From: Campylobacter volucris
Lineage (GTDB): Bacteria > Campylobacterota > Campylobacteria > Campylobacterales > Campylobacteraceae
NCBI RefSeq assembly: GCF_008011665.1
Contig: NZ_VOWJ01000021.1
Coordinates: forward strand, 1-64,000
Length of the DNA: 64,000 bases
Reading direction: 5' to 3'
Both the position numbers and the translations under genes were made by a program. Under the pieces are notes generated by a model. That model was given only the letters and a program-made list of their open reading frames with translations. It was not told the origin of the DNA and did no database searches. Positions 7,922 through 17,772 of the stretch are shown piece after piece. Each line of letters starts with the position of its first letter. Within the stretch, counting starts at the first letter, position 1.

Positions 7922-8695
7922 ATGGAAAAAATAGTAGAACAAGTGTGGGATTATACAAAACATGCAAAATTTTATAGTTATAGACCAAATTATGCATCAC
8001 TTAGCATAGATATGTTAGTTGAACTTGCTAAAAAAACTAGCAAAAGTTCTAAAATAAAAGTTGCGGATATTGGTGCTGGAACAGGAAATTTAAGCATTAT
8101 GCTTTTGGAAAGAAATTGTGAAGTGGTTGCTGTTGAACCAAATGATGCCATGAGAGAAATTGGCATAGAAAGAACAAAAAATCAAGATATAACTTGGGTT
8201 AGAGCTACTGGGATTGATTCTACCTTAAAAGATGGTGAATTTGATTGGGTTAGTTTTGGAAGTAGCTTTAATGTTATGGATCGATCTATGGCGTTAAAAG
8301 AAAGCTATAGACTTCTTAAAAAGGGTTGTTATTTTACTTGTATGTGGAATCATAGAGATTTAAACGATCCTATTCAAAAAATAGCAGAAGACGTAATAAT
8401 TAGTTTTGTTCCAAATTATACAAGAGGAACAAGAAGAGAAGATCAACGCCCTATAATAGAAGCTCATAAAGATATTTTTGATAATATTATTTACCTAGAA
8501 GAGGATTTCTATTTTCATCAAAGTGTTGAAAATTATATAAATGCGTGGAGAAGTGTTAAAAATCCTTATTGGGATTTAGAAACACAAGAAGGTAATGAGT
8601 TATTTAATAAAATAACAAATAAATTAAAACAAGAATTGCCAAATGAATTTGATATAAAATACACAACAAGAGCATGGGGCGCTAAAAAAATATAA
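7922..8695 (+). CDS. MeOPN-pathway SAM methyltransferase (Cj1419-like)
   Basis: The 257-residue class I methyltransferase has the SAM loop VADIGAGTGNLSIMLLE, the acidic end of strand 2 VVAVEPNDAMRE, and DWVSFGSSFNVMD, all of the UbiE/Methyltransf_11 type. It is a paralogue of the gene just upstream: same opening (YRPNYAS versus NRPAYSS) and same ending. By position and family it matches Cj1419, one of two methyltransferases linked to O-methylation of the capsule phosphoramidate. There is no G tract, so it is constitutive in this respect. AAAGGATAAAA precedes ATG 7922, and the next gene starts 15 bases after the stop. Confidence 0.8.
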   Translation: MEKIVEQVWDYTKHAKFYSYRPNYASLSIDMLVELAKKTSKSSKIKVADIGAGTGNLSIMLLERNCEVVAVEPNDAMREIGIERTKNQDITWVRATGIDSTLKDGEFDWVSFGSSFNVMDRSMALKESYRLLKKGCYFTCMWNHRDLNDPIQKIAEDVIISFVPNYTRGTRREDQRPIIEAHKDIFDNIIYLEEDFYFHQSVENYINAWRSVKNPYWDLETQEGNELFNKITNKLKQELPNEFDIKYTTRAWGAKKI

Positions 8696-8710
8696 TTAAA
8701 AGAGGAAGCT

Positions 8711-11044
8711 ATGGAAAAACTTAAATTTAATACAAAGGCTCGTAATTTAATAAATTTAAAAAATAAATTAAAAAGTGCTAAAGTTTTAGATTTAATAATT
8801 TGTTCGTTAAATGATTTAAAAAAAGATAAAAAAAATATTATCAATAAAATAAAATCTCTAAACAGTGATAAATTAATAATCCGTAGCTCCTCTAAAAATG
8901 AAGATAGTTTTGCAAATTCAAATGCTGGAGCATTTTTAAGTCTTGCTAATATCAATTCAAAAAATGAAAAAGAAATAATAAAAGCCATAGAAGAAGTTGG
9001 AAATTCTATGCCTTTTAAAGATGATGAAATTTTAATACAACCTATGCTTAAAAATATAAACAAATGTGGAGTTGCTTTTAGTGTAGATAAAGATAATTTT
9101 GCTCCTTATTTTTGTATACAATACGATGAAAATGGCTCAAACAATGCTATAACAGATGGAAGTGCTAAAAATGCTAAAACTTATTTTCATTATAAAGATG
9201 ATGAAAATATCAAAGATTATCATATGAAAAAAGTCATTTTTATGATTAAAGAATTAGAGCTTTTATTTGATTGTCATTTTATAGATGTAGAATTTGCTTT
9301 TAATGATAAAAATGAACTTTTTTGCTTGCAAGTTAGACCACTGATAATGCAAAATAAAATTAATTTATACAAAAGCATAAAAAAAGAAGCTTTAAAAAGA
9401 TTACAAAAAAGATTTATATCCTTGCAAGATCCAAGACCAAGAATTTTTGGCAAAAGAGCTATTTTTGGAGTTATGCCTGATTGGAATCCAGCTGAAATTA
9501 TAGGACTTAGGCCAAAAAGACTAGCTTTTAGTCTCTATAAAGAAATAATCACTGATAATATATGGGCCTATCAAAGAGATAATTATGGTTATAAAGATTT
9601 AAGATCTCATCCTTTAATACATTCTTTTTTAGGCATTCCTTATGTTGATGTGAGATTATCTTTTAATTCTTTTATACCTAAAGATTTAGATGATGAAATA
9701 GCTAAAAAATTAGCAAATTTTTATCTTGATAAATTATATAAAAATCATGATTTACATGATAAAATAGAATTTAACATAGTATTTTCTTGTTATGATTTTA
9801 ATATAAGTAAAAAATTAAAAGAATTATTAAACAATGACTTTAATGAAAACGAAATAAAACGCTTAGAATTTTCATTATTAAATCTTACAAATTCTATACT
9901 AAGTCCGAAAAATGGATTATGCTTCAAAGATATAGAAAAATCAAAAAAGATGATGCTTTATTATGAAAATATAATCAATTCTAAACTTTCTTTAATAGAT
10001 AAAATATATTGGCTTATAGAAGAATGTAAAAGATATGGAACGCTACCTTTTGCTGGGGTTGCAAGAGCTGCTTTTGTGGCTATGACCATGCTAAATTCCT
10101 TGGTAGAAATAGGATTTTTTTCAAAGGAAGAAAGAAATGATTTTTTAAATTCTTTACACACTATAAGCAAAGATTTAAGTGAAAAAATAAATAATTTAGA
10201 AGAAAAAAATAAAAAACAATTTTTAAAAGAATTTGGTCATTTAAGGGCTGGAACTTATAATATATTATCGCCTAGATATGATGAAGATTTTGAAAACTAT
10301 TTTGATTTAAATAAAAAATCAAAAAAAGAAGAAAATAAAAAATTTAAACTAGATAAAGAAAAAATAATAAAATTAGAAAAAATATTAAAAGAACATGGCA
10401 TTTTGATAAATACAAATGAATTTTTTAACTTTTTAAAAATAGCTATAGAAGGAAGAGAATTTGTAAAATTTGAATTTAGCAAACTTCTTTCAAAAGCCAT
10501 ACAAATGATAGGAGAACTTGGAGAATATTACGAAATTTCTAAAGAAGATATGGCGCATTTAGACATAAAAAGTATATTAAATCTTTATTCTACTTTATAT
10601 TCTAAAAATCCTAAAAATGCATTTTTACAACAAATTAAAGAAAACAAAGAAGAATATAATATAAGTTTAGCTTTAAAATTACCATCATTGATTACAGATG
10701 CTGAACAAATTTTTGGTTTTTTTGCAAGCAATATAAATCCAAATTTTATAAGTCAAAAAAGCATAAGTGCTGATACAGCTTTAGAGAATGATAAAAATCT
10801 AGAAGGTAAAATAGTCTTAATATATGCGGCTGATCCCGGATATGATTATTTATTTACTAAAAATATAGCTGGTTTTATAACTTGCTATGGAGGAGCAAAT
10901 TCACATATGGCAATTAGAGCTTCAGAACTTGGTATGCCGGCTGTTATAGGAGTTGGTGAAGAAAATTTTAAAAAATATTTAAAAGCAAAAAAGATAAAAA
11001 TAGAATGCCAAAACGAACAAATAATTTGCTTATATAAGGAATAA
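8711..11044 (+). CDS. L-glutamine kinase of MeOPN synthesis (Cj1418-like)
   Basis: The 777-residue protein has the organisation of PEP synthase-type enzymes. The N-terminal ATP-grasp domain ([19 protein letters not shown] near 56, LQVRPLIMQ near 206) is followed by a long central region. A C-terminal swivelling phosphohistidine domain carries [19 protein letters not shown], in which the His of SHMA is the phosphate carrier. In C. jejuni the homologue Cj1418 phosphorylates the amide of L-glutamine, the first step of O-methyl phosphoramidate synthesis. The neighbours encode the next three enzymes in the same order. AGAGGAAG precedes ATG 8711. Confidence 0.85.
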   Translation: MEKLKFNTKARNLINLKNKLKSAKVLDLIICSLNDLKKDKKNIINKIKSLNSDKLIIRSSSKNEDSFANSNAGAFLSLANINSKNEKEIIKAIEEVGNSMPFKDDEILIQPMLKNINKCGVAFSVDKDNFAPYFCIQYDENGSNNAITDGSAKNAKTYFHYKDDENIKDYHMKKVIFMIKELELLFDCHFIDVEFAFNDKNELFCLQVRPLIMQNKINLYKSIKKEALKRLQKRFISLQDPRPRIFGKRAIFGVMPDWNPAEIIGLRPKRLAFSLYKEIITDNIWAYQRDNYGYKDLRSHPLIHSFLGIPYVDVRLSFNSFIPKDLDDEIAKKLANFYLDKLYKNHDLHDKIEFNIVFSCYDFNISKKLKELLNNDFNENEIKRLEFSLLNLTNSILSPKNGLCFKDIEKSKKMMLYYENIINSKLSLIDKIYWLIEECKRYGTLPFAGVARAAFVAMTMLNSLVEIGFFSKEERNDFLNSLHTISKDLSEKINNLEEKNKKQFLKEFGHLRAGTYNILSPRYDEDFENYFDLNKKSKKEENKKFKLDKEKIIKLEKILKEHGILINTNEFFNFLKIAIEGREFVKFEFSKLLSKAIQMIGELGEYYEISKEDMAHLDIKSILNLYSTLYSKNPKNAFLQQIKENKEEYNISLALKLPSLITDAEQIFGFFASNINPNFISQKSISADTALENDKNLEGKIVLIYAADPGYDYLFTKNIAGFITCYGGANSHMAIRASELGMPAVIGVGEENFKKYLKAKKIKIECQNEQIICLYKE

Positions 11045-11046
11045 TT

Positions 11047-11646
11047 TTGAAATTTATAGCTATTAGCCAAAGAATTATAAAAAATAATACTTATTTTGAA
11101 TTAAGAGAATGCTTGGCTTTAGAATGGGGAGAGTTTTTTAATAAAAATTTGCAAAATTTTTTACCATTGCCATTAAGCTATGAAATTGACTTTAAAAAGT
11201 ATGCTCGATCAATTAGTGCTGTGATTTTAAGTGGTGGAAATGATTTATATGAATTTGATAAAAATGATATATCAAAAAAAAGAGATGAATATGAAAGCAA
11301 TATTATAGCTTATTGTATAAAAAATGATTTACCACTTCTTGGAATTTGTAGAGGAGCTCAAATGATAGCTTCTTATTTTAAATCACACTTCATAAAATGT
11401 GAAAATCATATACAAAATCATGATATTTATATAAAAAATAAAAAAATAAATGTAAATTCATTTCATAATTTTGCTATAGATAAATTATCTGATGAATTTG
11501 AAATTTTAGCTAGGGCAAACGATAATACCATAGAAGCATTTAAACATAAAAATTTAAATATATATGGCATAATGTGGCATATGGAAAGACAAAATGGATT
11601 AAATGAAGAAAATATTTTTAAAGATTGGCTAGGAAAAATAAAATGA
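11047..11646 (+). CDS. Gamma-glutamyl-CDP-amidate hydrolase (Cj1417-like), class I amidotransferase fold
   Basis: The 199-residue class I glutamine amidotransferase-like protein has the nucleophile elbow LGICRGAQM (Cys near residue 103), AVILSGGNDLYEFD near 58, and a C-terminal WHMERQNG carrying the His-x-Glu of the triad. Homologue Cj1417 removes glutamate from gamma-glutamyl-CDP-amidate to release cytidine diphosphoramidate. Translation starts at TTG 11047 with AAGGAAT just upstream, 2 bases after the kinase stop; the 3' end overlaps the next gene. Confidence 0.85.
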   Translation: MKFIAISQRIIKNNTYFELRECLALEWGEFFNKNLQNFLPLPLSYEIDFKKYARSISAVILSGGNDLYEFDKNDISKKRDEYESNIIAYCIKNDLPLLGICRGAQMIASYFKSHFIKCENHIQNHDIYIKNKKINVNSFHNFAIDKLSDEFEILARANDNTIEAFKHKNLNIYGIMWHMERQNGLNEENIFKDWLGKIK

Positions 11647-12401
11647 GAGCTATTATACTTGCAGCAGGGTTTGGTTCAAGACTTATGCCGCTTACAAAAA
11701 ATAATCCAAAATGTATGGTAGAATATAAAAATAAAAAAATAATAGATTATGAAATAAAAGCTCTAAAAGCAAATAATATAGATGAAATTTGTATAGTTGG
11801 CGGATATTTATTTGAAATTTTAAAAAAGTATCTAAACGAAAAATATAATATAAATTTATTTTATGAAAACAAAAAATATGATAAAACTAATATGGTTCAA
11901 ACTTTATTTTGTGCTAAAGATTTTTTGCAAAAATGTATAAAAGATAAACAAGATTTGATAATATCCTATGCTGATATAGTGTATTTTGAAAATAGTATTA
12001 AAAAATTAAAAAATGATAAAAGCGATTTTGCCATATTAATAGATAAAGATTGGAAAAAATTATGGAACAAAAGATTTAAAAATCCTTTAGATGATGCTGA
12101 AACACTAAAAATAAAAGATAATTATATAATAGAACTTGGGAAAAAAGCTAAAGATTATGATGAAATTCAAGGTCAATATATGGGATTGTTTAAATTTTCT
12201 CATACTTTTTTAAAAGAAGTGATTAATATATATGAAAATTTAGATAAAAACAAAGATTATGATGGTAAAGATTTTGAAAATATGTATATGACTAGTTTTT
12301 TACAAATTTTGATAAATAAATTTAACAATGCGACAGCTATATACACAAATGGTAATTGGTGCGAAATTGATTTTATGAGTGATTTGAAAGTAGAGATTTA
12401 A
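11643..12401 (+). CDS. CTP:phosphoglutamine cytidylyltransferase (Cj1416-like)
   Basis: This 252-residue nucleotidyltransferase begins MRAIILAAGFGSRLMPLT, the classic GxGxR NTP-binding loop, with NPKCMVEYKNK following and the Asp segment ISYADIVYF near 110. Homologue Cj1416 joins CTP to L-glutamine phosphate in the MeOPN pathway. A longer frame begins at TTG 11625, but ATG 11643 has GGAAAA before it, overlaps the upstream stop (ATGA), and gives the normal family N-terminus. It is coupled to the next gene by a one-base overlap. Confidence 0.85.
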   Translation: MRAIILAAGFGSRLMPLTKNNPKCMVEYKNKKIIDYEIKALKANNIDEICIVGGYLFEILKKYLNEKYNINLFYENKKYDKTNMVQTLFCAKDFLQKCIKDKQDLIISYADIVYFENSIKKLKNDKSDFAILIDKDWKKLWNKRFKNPLDDAETLKIKDNYIIELGKKAKDYDEIQGQYMGLFKFSHTFLKEVINIYENLDKNKDYDGKDFENMYMTSFLQILINKFNNATAIYTNGNWCEIDFMSDLKVEI

Positions 12402-12916
12402 TGAAAAAGCCTTATATTATATGGTTTACTGGTTTAGCTGGTAGCGGTAAAAGTACCATAGGAAAAGCTTTATATAAAAAATTAAAACAAGAGTATAAAA
12501 ATATTATTTATCTTGATGGGGATGAATTAAGAGATATAATAGGTCATTATGGATATGATAAACAAAGTCGCATAGATATGGCGCTAAAAAGGGCTAAATT
12601 TGCCAAATTTTTAAATGAGCAAGATATGATAGTAATAGTTACGACTATTTCTATGTTTAATGAAATTTATGAATATAATAGAAAAAACTTTGAAAATTAT
12701 ATTGAAGTTTATATTAAATGTGATTTGCAAGAACTTATAAAAAGAGATCAAAAAGGACTTTATACTCAAGCTTTAGAAGGAAAAATAAAAAATGTAGTTG
12801 GAATTGATATAAAATTTGATGAACCAAAAACTGATTTTATTATAGATAACTCTTTGCAAAATGATTTAGATGATAAAGTGGATAAAGTTTTAAGCAAATT
12901 GTATGGCATTTTATAG
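12401..12916 (+). CDS. Cytidine diphosphoramidate kinase (Cj1415-like), APS kinase fold
   Basis: The 171-residue P-loop kinase opens with WFTGLAGSGKSTIGKAL (Walker A) and continues IYLDGDELRDIIG, the pattern of adenylylsulfate kinases. In C. jejuni the homologue Cj1415, once annotated cysC, phosphorylates the 3' hydroxyl of cytidine diphosphoramidate. The complete set from glutamine kinase to this enzyme is adjacent and in the same order as in C. jejuni. The 3' end overlaps the start of kpsC by 14 bases. Confidence 0.85.
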   Translation: MKKPYIIWFTGLAGSGKSTIGKALYKKLKQEYKNIIYLDGDELRDIIGHYGYDKQSRIDMALKRAKFAKFLNEQDMIVIVTTISMFNEIYEYNRKNFENYIEVYIKCDLQELIKRDQKGLYTQALEGKIKNVVGIDIKFDEPKTDFIIDNSLQNDLDDKVDKVLSKLYGIL

Positions 12917-14948
12917 CACTTCAAAAAAACTTATAGCCAATGTTAACAATTTTTATAAAGTAATTTTTTTTAGTATATTTAAATCTATCAATAAAGAAGA
13001 TATCTTTTTAGGTTGGGGTAGGAAAAAGTCAGGCTTTAAGGCTATAAAATTAGCCAAAAAGCATAATTGTAAATTTTTACTTTTAGAGGATGGTTTTTTG
13101 CGTTCTTTGAATTTGGGTATAGAAAATAGCCCTAGTTTTTCTATAGTTAAAGATGATGTGGGAATTTATTATGATGCGACTGCACCATCTAGACTTGAAA
13201 ATATTTTAAATACATATAAATTTAATGAAAAAGAATTAAAACAAGCAAAAAAAGCTATAAAGCTCATAAAACAAGAAAAATTAAGTAAATATAACAATAA
13301 TTTATCCTTGCCAAAAGATTTGTTTAGCCAAAATGAAAAGCGAGTATTGATAATAACTCAAGTTTATAATGATGCTTCTTTAAAATACGGCCTAGCAGAA
13401 AATTTTTCTACGCAAGAAATTATAAATGATGCTATAAAAGAAAATCCTCAAGCTAAAATTTATATAAAAATTCATCCTGATGTGTTAAGCGGCAAAAAAC
13501 AAAGTGATTTTGATGTTAAAGATATTCCAAAAGAATGTATCTTAATAAAAGAAAATTATAATCCAATAGAGCTTTTATCCTTTTTTGACAAGGTTTATAC
13601 AAAAACTTCTGGCATGGGTTTTGAGGCTTTGATGATGGAATTGGAGTGTATTTGTTATGGCAAGCCTTTTTATGCTGGTTGGGGTTTAACTAAAGATAAG
13701 TTAGAGTGTAAAAGAAGGTTTAAAAAAAGAAAACTAGAAGAGGTTTTTTATGCTGCTTATATTTTGTATAGTGAATATTTTAATCCTTATTTAGATAAAA
13801 AAAGCGATATTTTTGATACCATAAATACTTTAGCAAAATATAAAAAAATAGAGCAAATAAATTCAAATAATTTATATTTTTTAGGATTTACTTTATGGAA
13901 AAGATGGTTTATAAAACCTTTTTTTCAAACTAAAAAAAGTAAAATTATATTTTTAAATTCTTTTGATGATATATTAAAATATAAAATTAATGAAAATGAT
14001 AAATTTTTTATATGGGGACAAAGATTTAAAAAAAAAGATTTACAAATTTATTTAAATCAAAATAATATAAAAAATGACAATATCTTTTTAGTTGAAGATG
14101 GCTTTTTGCGATCAGTTTTTTTAGGATCTGATCTTACTAGGCCTTTTTCTTTAGTGGTAGATAGTAAGGGTTTATATATAGATCCAAATCAAGAAAGTGA
14201 TTTAGAATATATTTTACAAAATTATGAATTTGATGAAAATTTAAAGCAAAGAGCTAAAAATTTAATAAATACTATAATTGCAAATAAATTTTCAAAATAC
14301 AATGGCTTAAAACATGAAGATTTGAAATTTAATACAAATAAAAAGATCATTTTGATTCCTGCTCAAGTAGAAGATGATGCTTCTATGATTTTAGGTGGAG
14401 CTGGTTTTGATACCTTAAAACTTTTGCAAGTTGTAAGAAAAAATAACAAAAATACCTTTATAGTTTTTAAGCCTCATCCTGATGTTTTAAGCGGAAATAG
14501 AAAAGGTTTAAAAGATAAAGATATAATTTTAAAATATTGCGATGAAATAATTGAAAATGTAAGTATAGATAGTGCTATAAATGTAAGTGATGAAGTGCAT
14601 ACCATAACTTCTACTAGTGGCTTTGATGCCCTTTTGCGTGGTAAAAAAGTTTTTACTTATGGCAAGCCTTTTTATGCTAATTGGGGTTTAACAAATGATA
14701 TGCATAATATATCAAGAAGAACTAAAAAATTGAGCTTAGAAGAATTAGTAGCTGGAGTTTTGATAATTTATCCAAGATATATACATCCAAAAACTAAAAA
14801 TTTATGTGAAGTTGAAGTTGCTTTAGATATAATGTTAAAAATGCAAGAGAAATATTTTTCAAATTTTTATTATAAGATGATTTTGGATTTTAGAATTTTT
14901 ATACTTAGAAAAATTAGAAGAGCAATAGAGTTTGTTATAGGTAGATGA
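12903..14948 (+). CDS. kpsC: Capsule beta-Kdo transferase KpsC
   Basis: The 681-residue protein contains two homologous halves. Each has a GWGRKK/IWGQRF start, LLEDGFLRS or LVEDGFLRS, KIHPDVLSG or KPHPDVLSG, a TKTSGMGFEA or TSTSGFDA segment, and GKPFYAGWG or GKPFYANWG. This duplication is diagnostic of KpsC, which extends the poly-beta-Kdo linker on phosphatidylglycerol that anchors group 2-type capsules. It acts at the cytoplasmic face of the inner membrane with KpsS. The start overlaps the CDP-amidate kinase gene and the stop overlaps kpsS, so expression is coupled to the MeOPN genes. Confidence 0.93.
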   Translation: MAFYSTSKKLIANVNNFYKVIFFSIFKSINKEDIFLGWGRKKSGFKAIKLAKKHNCKFLLLEDGFLRSLNLGIENSPSFSIVKDDVGIYYDATAPSRLENILNTYKFNEKELKQAKKAIKLIKQEKLSKYNNNLSLPKDLFSQNEKRVLIITQVYNDASLKYGLAENFSTQEIINDAIKENPQAKIYIKIHPDVLSGKKQSDFDVKDIPKECILIKENYNPIELLSFFDKVYTKTSGMGFEALMMELECICYGKPFYAGWGLTKDKLECKRRFKKRKLEEVFYAAYILYSEYFNPYLDKKSDIFDTINTLAKYKKIEQINSNNLYFLGFTLWKRWFIKPFFQTKKSKIIFLNSFDDILKYKINENDKFFIWGQRFKKKDLQIYLNQNNIKNDNIFLVEDGFLRSVFLGSDLTRPFSLVVDSKGLYIDPNQESDLEYILQNYEFDENLKQRAKNLINTIIANKFSKYNGLKHEDLKFNTNKKIILIPAQVEDDASMILGGAGFDTLKLLQVVRKNNKNTFIVFKPHPDVLSGNRKGLKDKDIILKYCDEIIENVSIDSAINVSDEVHTITSTSGFDALLRGKKVFTYGKPFYANWGLTNDMHNISRRTKKLSLEELVAGVLIIYPRYIHPKTKNLCEVEVALDIMLKMQEKYFSNFYYKMILDFRIFILRKIRRAIEFVIGR

Positions 14949-16123
14949 ATTTAGGTAAAAAATTAAAAAAATTTTCTGGAAAAAATGTTTTATTACTTCA
15001 AGGACCAGTTGGAAGGTTTTTTTATAAAATTTCTAAAAAGATACCCGATGCTAATGTATATAAAATAAATTTTAATGGCGGAGATTTCTTTTTTTATCCT
15101 TTTAAAAGTGTAAATTATAGAGGTAGTTTAGAAGATTTAGAAAATTTTTATATTAATTTTTTTAAAGAAAAAAATATCCAAATTATTATCATGTATAATG
15201 ATTGTCGTAAAATTCATGAAATAGCCATTAAAGTGGCAAAAGAAATGGGTATAGAAATTTGGATATTTGAAGAAGGTTATATAAGACCAAACTTTATAAC
15301 CTTTGAAAAAGATGGAGTAAATGCAAATTCTACCCTACCAAGAGATAAAGAATTTTACTTAAATCATAAAAAATTTGATAAAGAATACGAAATAAAAAAT
15401 TTTTCTAGCACTTTTAAAAATATGGCTTTTGCTTCGTTTTTGTATTGGTTTTTTTCTGCTTTGTTTGCTTGGTATTTTAATAATTCTTTGCATCATAGAT
15501 CTTTAAAGTTTTTTGATTTTACTCCTTGGCTTTTGTCTTTATATAGAAAGAAAAAATATAAAATCACTGAAAAATCAATCAATGAAAAAATCATTAGTCT
15601 TAAACAAAAATATTTTTTAGCTATTTTGCAAGTTTTTAATGATACACAATTATCTCATCATTATAAAAAAACTACGGAAAAATTTATAGAAGAAGTGATT
15701 ATTTCTTTTGCTAATCATGCTAGAGCAAAGTCTTATTTAGTTTTTAAACATCACCCTATGGATAGAGGTTATAAAGACTATACTAAATTGATAGAAAATT
15801 TGAGTTTAAAATACAATGTAGAAGGTCGAATTTTATATGTACATGATTTGCACTTGCCCATGCTTTTAAGCAATGCTAGAGGCACTATAGTCATAAATAG
15901 CACGGTAGGGCTTTCAGCCTTGCATCACGGGAGTCCTTTAAAGGTTATGGGAAAAGCATTTTATGATATAGAAGGACTGACCTATCAAAAAAGTTTGCAT
16001 ACTTTTTGGAAAGAATGTAGAGCTTATAAACCTGATGCAAGATTGCATGCTAAATTTAGAAATTATATCATTTATAAAACCCAAATAAATGGGAATTTTT
16101 TTAAAAATACTAGCTTAGATTAA
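14945..16123 (+). CDS. kpsS: Capsule Kdo transferase KpsS
   Basis: The 392-residue protein has KNVLLLQGPVGRFFYKI near the start, IWIFEEGYIRPNFIT near 115, FKHHPMDRGYKDY near 265 and INSTVGLSALHHGSPL near 318. These are the conserved features of KpsS, which adds the first beta-Kdo to phosphatidylglycerol in capsule assembly. ATGA overlap with kpsC couples the two. The 3' end overlaps the 3' end of the convergent gene by four bases, with no hairpin seen between them. Confidence 0.93.
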   Translation: MNLGKKLKKFSGKNVLLLQGPVGRFFYKISKKIPDANVYKINFNGGDFFFYPFKSVNYRGSLEDLENFYINFFKEKNIQIIIMYNDCRKIHEIAIKVAKEMGIEIWIFEEGYIRPNFITFEKDGVNANSTLPRDKEFYLNHKKFDKEYEIKNFSSTFKNMAFASFLYWFFSALFAWYFNNSLHHRSLKFFDFTPWLLSLYRKKKYKITEKSINEKIISLKQKYFLAILQVFNDTQLSHHYKKTTEKFIEEVIISFANHARAKSYLVFKHHPMDRGYKDYTKLIENLSLKYNVEGRILYVHDLHLPMLLSNARGTIVINSTVGLSALHHGSPLKVMGKAFYDIEGLTYQKSLHTFWKECRAYKPDARLHAKFRNYIIYKTQINGNFFKNTSLD

Positions 16124-17619
16124 ATTTTCTTTTTATAATTTTTAGCAATTTTTTTAAGCTTAAAAGGCAAACTTATATAGCCAATCTTAAAAGGAGTTCT
16201 TGAAGCTTGCAAAAGTGCATTTCCTAAAAGATAAGGCAAATGAGTTTTAGCAATTTGAGCTTGTTTGTAATCAGCATAAGCTTTTAGAGGTGGTAAGTCT
16301 TTAGTGTTTGTTTGGTTTTTTAAATGATGTTTTTTGGTTTTTATTAATTCAAAAGGCATTTTTAAATACCCTGTAAAACTTTTACTATTTTTAATAATTA
16401 CTTCTCCAAGTTTATAGCTTAATTTGTCTTTGATTCTTAAATTAGCTCCGTAAAGCTTGGTATTTTTAGATATAAAAAGTTCAAATTCAGCTTTTAAATT
16501 TTTATGTGTTAAAAATTGCATGAGATTGTGATTTTGACTTTGCAAGAAAGATTGTTTATCAAATTTAATATTTTCTTCGTATTCGTAGATTAATTTTGCA
16601 TAAAATTCTATAGGAGGGATTAAAAAATTTTCATTTTTTTTCTTAAGATTTAAATTGTTTTGACGAAAATCATCATTTTGTAAAAGCAAGATTCCTATTA
16701 GATCGGCATAGTTTAACTTAGTGGTATTTTTGCTTATGCTAACTCCACCACTCGATTCATTTTGCGTGATATTTTGAGTATTAACATAAAAACAAGTTTG
16801 TGTGTCTATAAAAGCTTTATCATTTTGCAAATCTTGAAAATTATTAATCGTATTAAAATTTTTATGGATTTTAAAATTAGCACCTTCAATGCTTATGGTA
16901 GATATAGCATGAGTAATTAAATTAGTTTGAGTCCAAGTGTGAATTCCTAAAATTTGACATCCTAGGTATTCTTGTGGGAAAAATATTTTTTCTAAAGCAT
17001 TAATTCTTACTACTTTTTCACAAAAAAATGAATTTTTATGTTCAAATTTAGCTAAATTTGGAGTAAAAATAAAATATTTTCTCTTAGAACAAGAAATATT
17101 TTCTTTAGATTTTTTAAAATAATCTAAATGATTGATGATATTTTTACCAAGCTCTTGCATAGCAAGTGGCATAGGATGGAATTTATAGTTTTGATCAAAA
17201 GCATAAAGATTGTTTTGCTTAAAATAAAGATCTACATCGATTAAATTAAAACCATAGTGATAGCAATTTTTCCTATGAGTTTCATTAATAGCTTTAGCTT
17301 TATCATTTTGCACAGGTATAGGTAAGATTAAAACAATAGTTGTTTTTTGCATTTTATATAATTGCTCATAAAAATAATCAATATTTCTAAGCAAAATAGC
17401 TGTATTGATAGGACTTAAATACTCATTGATATTTGATTCGCTGATGATAAAATCAGCATTTTTTATGGTTTTTTCATGGCGAATTAATTCATATAAATTT
17501 TGCAAAGAAGTACTAAGCCCTAGGGCAAAATTATGCAAGATGGTATTTTTGTGTTCAAGTCCTATTCTAAGACCATTTTTAACAACACTATTACTCCCAC
17601 CTAGTAAAACTATCTCCAT
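16120..17619 (-). CDS. SGNH hydrolase-like protein with capsule C-terminal modules
   Basis: The 499-residue protein begins MEIVLLGGSNSVV; Ser9 occupies the catalytic block I position of SGNH hydrolases. Gly34 lies in FALGLSTS, Asn residues lie in SESNINEY (60-67), and His148 in KFHPM would complete the dyad. Such proteins are esterases or O-acyltransferases. A middle region of unknown fold follows. The last 110 residues hold two copies of the capsule module (DKLSYKLGEVIIKNSKS and THLPYLLGNALLQASRT) with the LPPLKAYADYKQA linker, as in the transferases at 4015 and 5201. This places it in capsule modification, although it lies outside kpsS on the opposite strand. I do not know its substrate. 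Confidence 0.6.
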   Translation of the reverse strand: MEIVLLGGSNSVVKNGLRIGLEHKNTILHNFALGLSTSLQNLYELIRHEKTIKNADFIISESNINEYLSPINTAILLRNIDYFYEQLYKMQKTTIVLILPIPVQNDKAKAINETHRKNCYHYGFNLIDVDLYFKQNNLYAFDQNYKFHPMPLAMQELGKNIINHLDYFKKSKENISCSKRKYFIFTPNLAKFEHKNSFFCEKVVRINALEKIFFPQEYLGCQILGIHTWTQTNLITHAISTISIEGANFKIHKNFNTINNFQDLQNDKAFIDTQTCFYVNTQNITQNESSGGVSISKNTTKLNYADLIGILLLQNDDFRQNNLNLKKKNENFLIPPIEFYAKLIYEYEENIKFDKQSFLQSQNHNLMQFLTHKNLKAEFELFISKNTKLYGANLRIKDKLSYKLGEVIIKNSKSFTGYLKMPFELIKTKKHHLKNQTNTKDLPPLKAYADYKQAQIAKTHLPYLLGNALLQASRTPFKIGYISLPFKLKKIAKNYKKKI

Positions 17620-17772
17620 AGCACCTTCTTTAATTTTTATTTATGAATTTTATAAAATATTTTTTAATAAATAATGTAAGAGTAAAAAACTCTTTTAGTC
17701 TTAGTATTTAAGCATTTGACAAAGATAATAACTTTAGCTATATTTTTGAGTTATTTTTAAGTTGGGTTTGCT

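Noticed and set aside
17678-17694. Short inverted repeat AAGAGT / ACTCTT as a terminator
   Set aside because: A 6-bp AT-rich stem in a divergent gap is within chance, and no gene ends there.
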